A stretch of 64,000 nt of DNA from Flavobacterium foetidum (GTDB lineage Bacteria > Bacteroidota > Bacteroidia > Flavobacteriales > Flavobacteriaceae): NCBI RefSeq assembly GCF_004634245.1, contig NZ_SJTF01000020.1, forward strand, positions 1-64,000, read 5' to 3'. The notes under the pieces are model-generated. The model searched no databases and was not told the DNA's origin. It was given only the letters and a program-made list of their open reading frames with translations. The position numbers and the translations under genes are program-made. Numbering within the stretch: the first letter of the stretch is position 1; the number at the start of each line of letters is the position of its first letter. Below, piece by piece: positions 17,215 to 26,594 of the stretch.

Positions 17215-19479
17215 ATGAAGATTAAGGATATAGTCAATCGTGATATTGTTACGTTGACCAATTGCGAGCATGAACCCATACACATTCCTGGACAGATTCA
17301 GCCGCATGGTTTTTTAATAGGCGTAGATTTAAATTGGAAAATTGAATTCTGTACCAGTAATATAGCTGATTTTGTTGACGTACGCTATACCCAAGCATTA
17401 GGGAAAAAGTTTTCTGATGTCTTTGGAAAGGATGCAGAAAAACAACTTTTTACCTATATAAACGACGATAAAATTCAGAATGCATTTCCTCTTGAAATAG
17501 AGCTTCAGGGTAAATTGTTTCAAATCAGCATTCATAAGAGTTTTGACATTTACGTTCTCGAAGCAGAAACTTTGTTCAGCAGAGAAAAACTGGCTGATGT
17601 TTATACACAGACCATTCAGTTTGTGAATCAGATGAACAATACCAAATCGCTTAAGGATTTATGTGCGCTTGTTGCCGAAGCTACACGAGAGATAACTGGC
17701 TATGACCGCGTAATGATTTATCGTTTTGATGAACAGTATAACGGTGAGGTTTTTGCCGAAAGTTGCCGAGATGATCTTGAACCTTTTTTAGGATTGCATT
17801 ATCCGCATACGGATATTCCTGCACAAGCCAGGGAGTTGTATATCCGAAATCAGCTCAGATTGATAGTAGATGTCGAATATGAACCGGTACCGATTTTTAC
17901 TATTGACGACAAGGAAGAAAAAAATCTCGATTTAAGTCTTTCAATTCTCAGAAGTACATCACCAATTCACGTACAATATCTCAAAAACATGGGAGTTGGC
18001 GCAACACTGACCATTTCGCTTATTCATCGCGACCGTCTCTGGGGACTTATTGCCTGCCATCATTATTCGAAAAAGAATCTATCGCCAGAAATAAGACTAG
18101 CGGCCAAACTGCAAGGGCAATTCATAACTTCTCAAATCGATATCAGAGAGTCTAATGACGAAAATGAGAATGCTAAGAAGACAACACTAGCTCTTGAGCA
18201 GTTGACGAGCCTAGAATTTCCTGTTTTAAAACAAGCATTAGCAACTATTATTGAAGTGCCGCAATTGTTGCACATCTGTAATGCAGCGGGCGTTTCTGTA
18301 ATCAGCAGAGATAAAATCTATAAAAGCGGGTTAACGCCTTCTGATGAAGAGATTACAAAACTGCTTGAGCTTATCACAGAACAAAAGGCAAGTTCGCCAT
18401 TGGTTACCAATAAACTAAAAAATCTTTTCCCTGAAATCGAACTTTCAGATACTGCAGGAATTCTTTATCATGCACTTGGAAGCAGTGACCATATCATCTG
18501 GTTTAAGCCAGAAACGGTATCGGAGATTAGCTGGGGTGGCGATCCTGAGAAAAGTATTGTAAAAGACAGCAAGGGACTTCATCCTAGAAATTCGTTTAAT
18601 ATCTGGAAACAGATTGTGAAAAATCAAAGCAGCACATGGAAACAGTACGAAGTGTATGCCGCAACTCAATATGCGCACGCATTACATACACTGCTTATGG
18701 TTATTATGTTGAGCGAAGAAGAAGAAAAGTATAGAACCCAAAGTGAAGTACTGCGCGAAACCAATTCGGAACTAGAAAACATAAACTGGATCAGTACGCA
18801 CGATTTGCAGGAACCGCTTCGCAAAATTCAGCTGATTACTTCTAAAATGATGTCTGAATTAGATGTAGTTTCCATCGAGTCTATTTCACATTCGCTACAG
18901 CGTGTGTTAAATTCAGCTGCCCGAATGAGAGTTTTACTCGAGGATCTTCTTAAGTATACACGTATCAAGAATACAAGAGATACGCTGCACAAAATTGATT
19001 TAAATTATATTTTGAAAGTTACAAAGGAAGAAATGAGCGAAATGATTTCTGAGAGCAATGCAGTTATTGAAAACGAAAATCTTCCAGAAGTGCATGCAAT
19101 CGGTTTTCTGATGCGTCAGTTGTTTTCTAATATTATTCAGAATTCTCTAAAATACGCTGCTCCAGAAAGAACTCCCCTCATAAAGATAACCGCTTCTCAA
19201 GAACCTGAGCTGGTAAGCTATTCGGATAAAATCTACTGTCATTGGATCCGTTTTTCTGATAACGGAATTGGTTTTGACCAAAAGTACGCCGATTCAATTT
19301 TCAAAGTATTTACACGATTGCATAATCAGCAGGAATATACAGGGTCGGGAATTGGTCTTGCTCTGTGCAAAAAAATCATGCAGGCCGTAGGAGGAACGAT
19401 TCATGCTGAAGGCAAACCAGGCATAGGAACCGCAATCACAATTTATTTTCCGTGCGATCCTCTTGATACGCTCATGTAA
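17215..19479 (+). CDS. bphP: Bacteriophytochrome histidine kinase
   Basis: This 754-residue protein has the standard PAS-GAF-PHY-HisKA-HATPase order. Cys17 in LTNCEHEPIHIPGQIQPHG is the biliverdin attachment position of bacterial phytochromes. The GAF domain has HTDIPAQARELY (PASDIP-like) and the CHHY chromophore-pocket motif. The PHY tongue carries PRNSF (PRxSF). The kinase has the phosphoacceptor His529 in STHDLQEPLRK, an N box NIIQNSLKYA, and G boxes DNGIGFDQ and GSGIGLALCKKIM. It lacks a receiver domain, and no response regulator gene is adjacent, so the output partner is encoded elsewhere. It is co-transcribed with the heme oxygenase. Confidence 0.95.
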   Translation: MKIKDIVNRDIVTLTNCEHEPIHIPGQIQPHGFLIGVDLNWKIEFCTSNIADFVDVRYTQALGKKFSDVFGKDAEKQLFTYINDDKIQNAFPLEIELQGKLFQISIHKSFDIYVLEAETLFSREKLADVYTQTIQFVNQMNNTKSLKDLCALVAEATREITGYDRVMIYRFDEQYNGEVFAESCRDDLEPFLGLHYPHTDIPAQARELYIRNQLRLIVDVEYEPVPIFTIDDKEEKNLDLSLSILRSTSPIHVQYLKNMGVGATLTISLIHRDRLWGLIACHHYSKKNLSPEIRLAAKLQGQFITSQIDIRESNDENENAKKTTLALEQLTSLEFPVLKQALATIIEVPQLLHICNAAGVSVISRDKIYKSGLTPSDEEITKLLELITEQKASSPLVTNKLKNLFPEIELSDTAGILYHALGSSDHIIWFKPETVSEISWGGDPEKSIVKDSKGLHPRNSFNIWKQIVKNQSSTWKQYEVYAATQYAHALHTLLMVIMLSEEEEKYRTQSEVLRETNSELENINWISTHDLQEPLRKIQLITSKMMSELDVVSIESISHSLQRVLNSAARMRVLLEDLLKYTRIKNTRDTLHKIDLNYILKVTKEEMSEMISESNAVIENENLPEVHAIGFLMRQLFSNIIQNSLKYAAPERTPLIKITASQEPELVSYSDKIYCHWIRFSDNGIGFDQKYADSIFKVFTRLHNQQEYTGSGIGLALCKKIMQAVGGTIHAEGKPGIGTAITIYFPCDPLDTLM

Positions 19480-19509
19480 TTTAGGATTTTTATTTCTTAA
19501 AAAAAGGAC

Positions 19510-19558
19510 AAAGCCTCTAACTGATTATGTACAGCTAAAGGCTTTCATAAAAAAAACA
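19510..19558 (-). terminator. Terminator of the heme-uptake operon
   Basis: AAAGCCT (19510-19516) pairs with AGGCTTT (19539-19545). On the minus strand the stem is followed by GTCC and a T run. It sits between convergent genes and could also slow the phytochrome transcript. Confidence 0.6.
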
Positions 19559-19561
19559 GAA

Positions 19562-20587
19562 TTACTTTATTGTGAGCGTATAAGCCGTTACAGATAGACT
19601 GCTGCTAAGCGTATTTCTAAATCTGATTCTGTTATACGTTCCCGCAGGAGTACCTGCAGGAATTTTTAATACTGCTCTGTAGGGGGTAAGGCTTACAATC
19701 TCTAAAGGATAGGTAACTGAGCTAGCCGTACTTACATAAACTTCTGCAGAAGTTAAGGTATTTAGCAGTCCTCCTCTTATTTCTATTGTTTCGCCCGCCT
19801 GTTTTTCGCTTGGAGTGCCGTACCTTTCAACAGAAAAGTATGTGGGTTCTTCAATACTGATTTTAAATCTTCCTTCTTCATTTACTGCCTGCATTGTATA
19901 CGCACCGTTTTTTATACGCAAATCGTACATTCCAGGGGGAATGTTTTCAGGGAGAAAATAATAGACGCCATACTGTGTATATATTGAAGGAGAGGCCTCG
20001 ATACCCATAAAGACTATTTCTGAGGTGTACTCTTTTTGGTCTGTCGCCGAAACGAAATAAACGCGACTGTCTTTTATGCTCAGCCAAAGGTTGTCTATAG
20101 CGGTTGTGCCTCCAATAGCAGAATTAATTTTTTTCTGTAAAAGACCTTTATACAACGTTTCGGCTCCACCAACCCAAGCTGTAGGTTCTTTTTGTCTGAA
20201 ATCTATCTTTAAGGTATATTTTTTTGTGGTTCCAGCTTTTGAAGTAACCGTATAAACTGTTCCATCCTTAAAAGGAACTTCGGTTCCCGATGCAGGACTT
20301 ATAGAGGCTTCGGTTCCAAGAATAATTTCGGGTTTAATGGTTTCAGGAAGAACGAGATGATTGCTCCATGTAACAACAATATTGTCTTCTGTCAATGCGG
20401 CGCTTATAGAATTGTCTTTTGTGTCTTTAATCGTAAAAGATTCTATTTGCGTATAGCCGGGAACTTGAACCACATCTCCAGGAATTGTATTTACCTTGTC
20501 GATATATTCTGTATCGCAGGACAAAAAGAGTATAGACAAAAACAGAATTCCGGTAAAAAGCAAGGAGAAATTGTTTTTTTGGGTCAT
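19562..20587 (-). CDS. Lipoprotein with DUF5018-like and TIG-like beta domains
   Basis: A 341-residue protein with signal and lipobox (LFLSCDTEYI). Residues ~45-130 look like a beta domain of the DUF5018 type (IESFTIKDTKDNSISAALTE; GTVYTVTSKAGTTKKYTLKI). The C-terminal ~120 residues contain an IPT/TIG-like domain (AGETIEIRGGLLNTLTSAEV, ending LSSSLSVTAYTLTIK). No enzyme motif is present. It is the last gene of the heme-uptake cluster and is probably surface anchored. A heme-binding or receptor-accessory role is inferred from position only. Confidence 0.72.
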   Translation of the reverse strand: MTQKNNFSLLFTGILFLSILFLSCDTEYIDKVNTIPGDVVQVPGYTQIESFTIKDTKDNSISAALTEDNIVVTWSNHLVLPETIKPEIILGTEASISPASGTEVPFKDGTVYTVTSKAGTTKKYTLKIDFRQKEPTAWVGGAETLYKGLLQKKINSAIGGTTAIDNLWLSIKDSRVYFVSATDQKEYTSEIVFMGIEASPSIYTQYGVYYFLPENIPPGMYDLRIKNGAYTMQAVNEEGRFKISIEEPTYFSVERYGTPSEKQAGETIEIRGGLLNTLTSAEVYVSTASSVTYPLEIVSLTPYRAVLKIPAGTPAGTYNRIRFRNTLSSSLSVTAYTLTIK

Positions 20588-20706
20588 GATGGTATTGGTT
20601 TTATTTTTAAACGATTATTTATTAATTTTGCCCTCATTGATTGCGGGTTTTTATTTTTAAAATGCCTGTATTTTCAATGCTTACGGTAATAAGGCCGTTT
20701 GACAAT

Positions 20707-20792
20707 CATGGGAGAATGTTATAGGAAATGTATTTTGCAGTGATTGCCGGTCAGCTGGACTGCATTACTTTAGATTATATCATGATCCCATG
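20707..20792. other. Nested dyad in intergenic DNA
   Basis: CATGGGA (20707-20713) faces TCCCATG (20786-20792), and inside it GCAGT faces ACTGC around a GC-richer segment (about 20737-20764). The 226 bp gap separates two lipoprotein genes of the heme cluster. The nested pairing suggests a folded leader or processing site; no terminator T run follows. Confidence 0.4.
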
Positions 20793-20813
20793 TTATTTTT
20801 ACATTGTTGTGAG

Positions 20814-21479
20814 TTATAAAACTTTGGTCCAGTTGTAGCTTATTGTACTGCTCGAAGCTCCCGGCGTAACAGCGGTAACTTTAACCAAATACACTTCAGA
20901 TGCAGCAGAAGGAACAGTTATAGATTGTGAGTTCAATCCTGTTCCTGTTGATTTCCAGATTACAATAGCTTTTTCTGGCGTCATGATGTGACTGATAGGA
21001 TTGTAAGAGTAATATCCCAGTCCATAATTAGATCCTGAAATAGTTCCATTATATCCTAGCACATTATATTTGTCTGTTGGAGCAGTACCTAGATTAGCAT
21101 TTTTAACATCGATAGTGCTTTTCCAAACATCCCAGTCATCGCATACTTTTTCTAGCTCAACGGTACCAACGTACCAATTGTCGGTATTGCCTACAGGACG
21201 TATAGACGCACCATAAATTCCTTCCCATTCTACATTAACGCTGCCGATAGTTGCTGCTACAGGAGTCCAATTTGTGTAGGTAGACGAAGGAGCCTGCCAT
21301 CTGTTTACTGTTACAGATGTTTCCGTCACTTCACATAATTCAAGAGCCGATTTTTTAGCGGTTTTACTGGTTGATTGCTGTCCCGCAGTTCCTTGTAATT
21401 CAGCAGTCTGATCCTCAGAGCTGCAAGATGTTAATGAAATAGCAGCCAATGCTATAATTGATAAAATTACTTTTTTCAT
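20814..21479 (-). CDS. Lipoprotein, possibly a divergent HmuY-like protein
   Basis: This 221-residue protein has a clear lipobox (ISLTSCSSEDQ). The first ~50 mature residues are a Ser/Thr/Lys linker. The C-terminal segment YYSYNPISHIMTPEKAIVI aligns by eye with the HmuY protein at 23134-23853, which has FYYSLSSHIMQAVPDRTYAI in the same relative place. That makes it a possible distant HmuY relative, although the tryptophan-rich N-terminal half does not obviously match. It has two cysteines beyond the lipobox (LCEVTE, KVCDDW), which could form a disulfide. It is encoded inside the heme-uptake cluster. Confidence 0.6.
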   Translation of the reverse strand: MKKVILSIIALAAISLTSCSSEDQTAELQGTAGQQSTSKTAKKSALELCEVTETSVTVNRWQAPSSTYTNWTPVAATIGSVNVEWEGIYGASIRPVGNTDNWYVGTVELEKVCDDWDVWKSTIDVKNANLGTAPTDKYNVLGYNGTISGSNYGLGYYSYNPISHIMTPEKAIVIWKSTGTGLNSQSITVPSAASEVYLVKVTAVTPGASSSTISYNWTKVL

Positions 21480-21565
21480 AATTATTTATTATTTAGTAGA
21501 TTAGTTGGCTTATCGCATTACCCTCGCATTCAATACAGGCATTTTTTATTTTAATTCTGATTCAT

Positions 21566-22309
21566 TTATCTAAATCTTACAGGATATTTCATGGTTTTCG
21601 ATAAATTATAACTTTCGATCATCAGCCAGTAATCGGTATTGGTTTCTAGGCCTGTTTCTGCAAATGTGGTAGCTCCAAAAACATATTTGATGGTGAATGT
21701 CGTAATATCGAGTCCTTCATTATATTGCTTTAATTGTAGTTTTTTATTTCCTTGCGCATCTACTACAAAAAGTTTAGTAACTTCATAAGATGGAACAAAA
21801 TTTTGGCCTTTTATCGTAACGACGCCAAATACCGACAATGAAGATGTTGTCGTTGCAGTAGATAAATCATCTAAAATTAGTTCCGGCTGCTGTATTACTA
21901 CTTTTACCGTATAAACGGCTGTAGTTCCGTCTGCCGCTTTTGTCGTATAGGTTACAGGTGTTTTGCTGAATACCGGAATCAATTCTGTAGCCGCCGGCGT
22001 AATCGTGGTTTTTTCTGGAAGCGTAATAGCGGTTTCTAAGTGCTGATATTCATAATAAGACGGGAGATATACCGTTATGGTTTTGTCCAGATTATTCACA
22101 ACGCTATGTATGGCTTGCGTTTCGCCCGGATTTGTTACTTTAAAAGAGATGATTCTTCTAGCATCAAGATCGGTAATAATCTCTGTTTTTGTTTCTTCTT
22201 TTACATCTGTCCATCTTTCTTCCTCGTTATCACAGGAAGTTAATAGTGCCGAAAAAGTAAAAACAGAAAAAAAGAAAGTGGTTTTTAATTTGTTGATTAA
22301 AGGGTGCAT
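21566..22309 (-). CDS. Lipoprotein with DUF5018-like beta domain
   Basis: A 247-residue lipoprotein (LLTSCDNEEERW). Residues ~45-140 have the same kind of beta domain as the protein at 19562-20587 (RRIISFKVTNPGETQAIHSV; PVTYTTKAADGTTAVYTVKV), followed by a TIG-like domain (LSVFGVVTIKGQNFVPSYEV). It lies 14 bp after the HmuY-family gene, so it is in the same operon. It has no enzyme motif. The two DUF5018-like proteins of this cluster may be paralogues. Confidence 0.72.
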   Translation of the reverse strand: MHPLINKLKTTFFFSVFTFSALLTSCDNEEERWTDVKEETKTEIITDLDARRIISFKVTNPGETQAIHSVVNNLDKTITVYLPSYYEYQHLETAITLPEKTTITPAATELIPVFSKTPVTYTTKAADGTTAVYTVKVVIQQPELILDDLSTATTTSSLSVFGVVTIKGQNFVPSYEVTKLFVVDAQGNKKLQLKQYNEGLDITTFTIKYVFGATTFAETGLETNTDYWLMIESYNLSKTMKYPVRFR

Positions 22310-22323
22310 AAGATTAGGATTGG

Positions 22324-23124
22324 TTATTTTATCTCAAATTTGGTGCTTCCTTTCGGAACCATTACATAATCAAAAGAATAGTACATGTGCGGCGAATCTC
22401 TAAACCATTCTGCCGAATTATAGAGGTCTTTGTAAACAGATCTCATTTTTATTTTGGCATAATTTCCGTTTGCGGTTTTAAGAATAATAGTTCTCGCCGG
22501 AATAATGGTTCCGTTAAACAAAGTCAACGGATCTCCAAGCGCATATGCTACGTGGGCCTTTTGAGGATTTTTTCCATCAGATACTACAATGCCATCAAAA
22601 TCATACAAGTACCATCCTGTACCAGCACCAAAAGAACCTGCATCGTCTGTACCAACAAGGTCTATTCCGGTTTTAAACTGACTATCGGCCGGAATATCTA
22701 CAACTTCATTAAAAGGTTTTGCAACAATAGCAATACCGCCCACGCCACCTGCCTGATAACCATTGTTTTTAGTGTCATTACCGTTATTTCCAGACAAGAA
22801 ACTAGCGTACAGTCCGCCGAAAGCCATATCCCATTTTTTGGTTTTTTTATACGAACCTTCGACAGGTTTATTTTCTTCTAAGCTGTAATAAAGCGTTGCC
22901 GAAGGTGCTGTTGGATTTTCATCAGAGGTGCTTCCTTGAAAGTTTTTTACGCTGATTACTTTATAAAAAAGACCATTATCAGGTACCTCGGTATCCGGAT
23001 TTTCAGTACCATTTTCTGATTCGGCCTGATTATCGTCTGATGAGCATGCTGTTAGGACGCTTATCATAATAAGAGCTAAAATGCTTTTTGGAAGTTTTTC
23101 AATTATGGTTTTGATTCTTTTCAT
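22324..23124 (-). CDS. HmuY-family heme-binding lipoprotein
   Basis: This 266-residue lipoprotein (VLTACSSDD) has the HmuY pattern: KKWDMAFGGLYASFLSG, a Gly/Asn loop, WYLYDFDGIVV, and the closing strands NGNYAKIKMRSVYKD. HmuY proteins sit on the cell surface, extract heme from hemoproteins and pass it to a TonB receptor. It follows the other HmuY-type gene by 9 bp and belongs to the same operon. In Porphyromonas HmuY two histidines bind heme; the ligand residues here cannot be assigned by eye. Confidence 0.82.
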   Translation of the reverse strand: MKRIKTIIEKLPKSILALIMISVLTACSSDDNQAESENGTENPDTEVPDNGLFYKVISVKNFQGSTSDENPTAPSATLYYSLEENKPVEGSYKKTKKWDMAFGGLYASFLSGNNGNDTKNNGYQAGGVGGIAIVAKPFNEVVDIPADSQFKTGIDLVGTDDAGSFGAGTGWYLYDFDGIVVSDGKNPQKAHVAYALGDPLTLFNGTIIPARTIILKTANGNYAKIKMRSVYKDLYNSAEWFRDSPHMYYSFDYVMVPKGSTKFEIK

Positions 23125-23133
23125 GTGTTTATA

Positions 23134-23853
23134 TTATTTTGTGCTTAAATTTTTACTGCCGTCGTGCTGTACAAAATATCTAAAGGTAAAATAGGGAGCA
23201 GGCCAGTTTAGGTCGGTTACTGCGGGAGGATTTCCTTTATAGGCATTGATAAGCTGCAGTTTTGCATATTTTCCGTTCGGAAGCCTTATTGCGTAAGTAC
23301 GATCGGGAACAGCCTGCATAATGTGGCTGCTGAGGCTGTAATAAAACCAGCCAGCAGAGCTTTCAGAAGAAGACCAGCCAATCTTGGTAACTTCGCTTTT
23401 ATCAAAATCACTGTCTGCTGGAGCCTGGCTCACATTAGCATAAGCTTGATCAATTTTAATGACAGCAGTATTTTGAACTGGCCCCTCATAACCGGGATTG
23501 TATTGATGCTTAGAGCTGTTTACATACACTTCGCTGTTGTACGGACCAGTAAAAGCAAGATCCCAGTCGGCAGTTTTCATGTATTGAGCAGAATCTGCTT
23601 TGGTATGCAGCCATATTTGTTTTTTGTCGCTTAAGCGAAAGAGGAAGGTATGGAAAGATCGTTGCTGTTTTCCATCTGTATTGCCTCCCATGGAAGCTCC
23701 CGTATCTCCTGCAAGATCTGTAATTACGGTGCTTTTTCCGTCTGAAAGAGATGCGTTGTTGTCATCTTCATTGCTGCTGCAAGCAGTTAAGGTTACTGCT
23801 GTCAGCAAAAGCAGTGTGTTGCGCCATTTTTTCATTGTTTGAGCTGTTATCAT
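23134..23853 (-). CDS. HmuY-family heme-binding lipoprotein
   Basis: A 239-residue lipoprotein (LTACSSNEDD). It contains the family hallmarks ADWDLAFTGPYNSEVYV, GWFYYSLSSHIMQAVPDRTY and the closing strand GKYAKLQLINAY. Two residues likely to contact heme are not certain, but His is present in SSHIM and KHQYNPG. It lies 32 bp after the TonB receptor gene, the typical HmuR-HmuY order. The start could also be the Met five codons in, which gives a more typical signal peptide (MKKWRNTLLLL). Confidence 0.85.
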   Translation of the reverse strand: MITAQTMKKWRNTLLLLTAVTLTACSSNEDDNNASLSDGKSTVITDLAGDTGASMGGNTDGKQQRSFHTFLFRLSDKKQIWLHTKADSAQYMKTADWDLAFTGPYNSEVYVNSSKHQYNPGYEGPVQNTAVIKIDQAYANVSQAPADSDFDKSEVTKIGWSSSESSAGWFYYSLSSHIMQAVPDRTYAIRLPNGKYAKLQLINAYKGNPPAVTDLNWPAPYFTFRYFVQHDGSKNLSTK

Positions 23854-23885
23854 TATTAGGATTTGAGTATGTTGGTTAATTCTTA

Positions 23886-26267
23886 TTAATCTTTAAAGAA
23901 ACTGTAGCTTACGCCTGCAAGCAGTATGCGTCCAGGCTGTCCGGGCATCAGCGGATCGGTATAATCAAAAATGTTTTCGGCGGTGAAACGGATGCTGAGA
24001 TGATCTTTAAGCAGTTTTTTTTCGATGTTGGCATTCATCAGCCAATAATCTTTCACGAAAGTGTCGTATTTGTCTATAAACTGATTGCCGTTGCGGTCTC
24101 CAAACGGGTATTTCCCTCTAAAATTTACTCGAATGTTAGCATTGATTTTCCAAGGCTCATAACGGTAAAAAACGGCTGCATTAGCCATATGGCGCGAACG
24201 ATTTTCTATACCCCAATAATCAGATGGGCGGGGTTTGTATGAATTTCCAGTTGCTGGATCATGAATGTTTTGATTGTAAGGCCATTTGTTGGCTCTAATG
24301 CTGTCTTTTACGCTTAGATCTTTTGCAATTAGATATTGATAGCCGGCATTTATTTGCAAATTATTGAACGGACTAGATTTGAAGCCGATTTCGAATCCCT
24401 TATTAACCGTTTCCGGAAGGTTCTGGTAGGTATAAATAATCTGATTATTAGTACCAGTGGCAACCTGAATACTATTAATCTGATTGGTTATTTTATGAAA
24501 GAATGCTGAACCTTCGACTTTTAGCGCTTTTGAAGGTTCGAAAACCAATCCAGCATTATAAGAGGTGCTTTTTTCTGCCTCAAGTTTTCCAGCGGCTTGA
24601 TTCAGAACATATTGTCTTGTTTCGCTTATTTGCCCTTCATTTTGCAATTGCTGCAAAGTCGGAGCAAGAACAGCATTTCCTATAACAAGATAATTACTGT
24701 TTGAATTGTAAAAAACTAAATAATTGGTTTTAAAATCTGGAGCTTTAAAACCAGTTCCGATTCCCGTCTTAAATGTGATTTTGTCGTTTATGAAATATTG
24801 AAGTCCAAAGCTTGGATTGATTCTTCCTCCAAAATTATTAGTATAGTCATAACGTAAACCTCCAACAGCTTTTAGTTTTTTGATAGGCGACCATTCACCC
24901 TGAATATAGGAGAAAAAGGTGCGTAGTGAGTTTACATTTGTCAGCGCATCATCGTTCATATTTTCTAAGCTGCCACCAAATCCGCCCACAAGTTCATAAG
25001 AGCGAGTACCGCTGTAAGAAAATTGCTGTTCGATACGATGCAAAGTCTGCTTAAAAACATCCTGACTAGTATGAGTTGTGCTTTCTTGCCAAGCGACACT
25101 CATGTCTGCACTGTAAAAGGTTAGGTAATATCTGGTAATGCTTCTGAGATTATTAGAAAAACGATGATCAAAAGAAAGAGAAAGATTAAGATCTTGTTCG
25201 TCTTGATTATCTCCTGAAATGTGGCCCAGACCAAAATCTTTTCGCATAAAGGAACGTCTTAACCCATATCGGCCGCTAAAATTGAGAAAACTTTTTTCAC
25301 CCAATTGATAACGTGATCTTCCTTGAAGACTGTAATTGTCGTAGGGTGGAGAAGTGGTGCCGTTTATGTATTTTGAATTGGTGTTAAAACCGTCTGTACT
25401 GTAATAATTGGTAGCAAGATTTAGAGTTCCTTTGTTTTTTGAAAAAGGAGTTTCTCCTTCTAAAACCGCATCCATAATGTTTAAGGTTCCATAACTTACA
25501 GCAGCTTGTAATTGAGGCTCAACAACACCGTGTCTCGTTATAATATTAATAGTGCCCCCGAGAGCTTCGCTACCATAAAGACTTGAGGAAGCACCTTTTA
25601 TGATTTCAATTCGTTCAATATTGGAGACGCTAATCCTAGAAAGATCAAAATTGCCGTTGTTTCTTCCAACCATCGGCTGGCCGTCAATAAGCACCATAAT
25701 GTATTCGCTTCCAAAACCCTGCATCTGCACGCCAACCGATCTTGCGCCACCACTAATGTTGTTGACAATTGCTATTCCGGTTTGCTCTTTCAGAACTTCA
25801 TCAAGTCTTCTGCTTCCCATGAGTTCGATGGCTTTACGATCTATAATTGTGACGGGCATTGCGCTGTATTGTGCATTAATCAAATTTTCGGGATTGTTTT
25901 TGGCACTTCGGCTTTTGTTTAGGATACTGACTTCGTTAAGGTCAATACCCGCCTCCATGTCAATCTGCAGCGGTGCTGTTTGTTGCCCGTTTAAGATGAT
26001 TTTGTGTCTGTATTCTTTAAACCCCATACTCGTTACTTTTATGATATAAGTGCCATCTGATAGTCCAAAAAACGTAAAAGAACCGTCTGCATTTGTATGT
26101 GTTGTTTTGTTTGAAGGCTCGAGCTGTACAATTGCATTTTCTAGAGGTTTCTGCGAATGATAAATAAAACCGCTTATGTTTTTTTGTGCATTTACCGAAA
26201 ATAGGGTGAGTAAAAGAAAGACATTGATAACATTCTTAAGAGGCTTTTTCTGGCTTTTAGGTTTCAT
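23886..26267 (-). CDS. TonB-dependent heme receptor (HmuR-like)
   Basis: This 793-residue protein has a signal peptide, a carboxypeptidase-regulatory-like domain (~30-110, SGFIYHSQKPLENAIVQLEP), a plug (~135-240, GSRRLDEVLKEQTGIAIV, ...EYIMVLIDGQPMVGRNNG) and a barrel. It lacks an STN domain, unlike the receptor at 11.2 kb. The barrel motif GTGFKAPDFKTNYLVF resembles the FRAP box of heme receptors. With the HmuY proteins it should import heme across the outer membrane. It is first of the minus-strand operon, so regulation by iron would act in 26268-26540; I could not identify a convincing Fur box by eye. Confidence 0.9.
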   Translation of the reverse strand: MKPKSQKKPLKNVINVFLLLTLFSVNAQKNISGFIYHSQKPLENAIVQLEPSNKTTHTNADGSFTFFGLSDGTYIIKVTSMGFKEYRHKIILNGQQTAPLQIDMEAGIDLNEVSILNKSRSAKNNPENLINAQYSAMPVTIIDRKAIELMGSRRLDEVLKEQTGIAIVNNISGGARSVGVQMQGFGSEYIMVLIDGQPMVGRNNGNFDLSRISVSNIERIEIIKGASSSLYGSEALGGTINIITRHGVVEPQLQAAVSYGTLNIMDAVLEGETPFSKNKGTLNLATNYYSTDGFNTNSKYINGTTSPPYDNYSLQGRSRYQLGEKSFLNFSGRYGLRRSFMRKDFGLGHISGDNQDEQDLNLSLSFDHRFSNNLRSITRYYLTFYSADMSVAWQESTTHTSQDVFKQTLHRIEQQFSYSGTRSYELVGGFGGSLENMNDDALTNVNSLRTFFSYIQGEWSPIKKLKAVGGLRYDYTNNFGGRINPSFGLQYFINDKITFKTGIGTGFKAPDFKTNYLVFYNSNSNYLVIGNAVLAPTLQQLQNEGQISETRQYVLNQAAGKLEAEKSTSYNAGLVFEPSKALKVEGSAFFHKITNQINSIQVATGTNNQIIYTYQNLPETVNKGFEIGFKSSPFNNLQINAGYQYLIAKDLSVKDSIRANKWPYNQNIHDPATGNSYKPRPSDYWGIENRSRHMANAAVFYRYEPWKINANIRVNFRGKYPFGDRNGNQFIDKYDTFVKDYWLMNANIEKKLLKDHLSIRFTAENIFDYTDPLMPGQPGRILLAGVSYSFFKD

Positions 26268-26540
26268 TTCTATTTTTGGTCAAATCTATTTTTAGAGAAC
26301 AATTAAAACTATTCTTATTTAGACTTGGTAAAAATAATAATTAATAATATAGTAATAGTATTTTTTTTACAGATTTGAATATTGTATTGTTTAACAGGGG
26401 TTAAATTCGATTGATTTTATTTATTAAGTAATTGTATATCAGTTTTTTAATAATATTTTCACAAAAATATATTCTTTGTTTTTTAAGAAAAAATTAACAC
26501 TATTTAATCCTCTTTTTATAGTGTAAGAAAGCTTTTAAAC

Positions 26541-26570
26541 AAAAAAACGCCTCAATGCTGAGACGTTTTA
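26541..26570 (-). terminator. Intrinsic terminator
   Basis: ACGCCTCA and TGAGACGT form a stem with loop ATGC. On the minus strand it is followed by a run of T. It ends the SRPBCC gene transcript. The rest of the 327 bp gap (26268-26594) is very AT-rich upstream DNA of the receptor operon with no other structure seen. Confidence 0.7.
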
Positions 26571-26594
26571 TTGCTATAAACTGCTGAATTTTAT

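Noticed and set aside
26268..26540. Fur box upstream of the heme receptor
   Set aside because: The region is so AT-rich that partial matches are expected by chance; no convincing 19 bp palindrome was seen.
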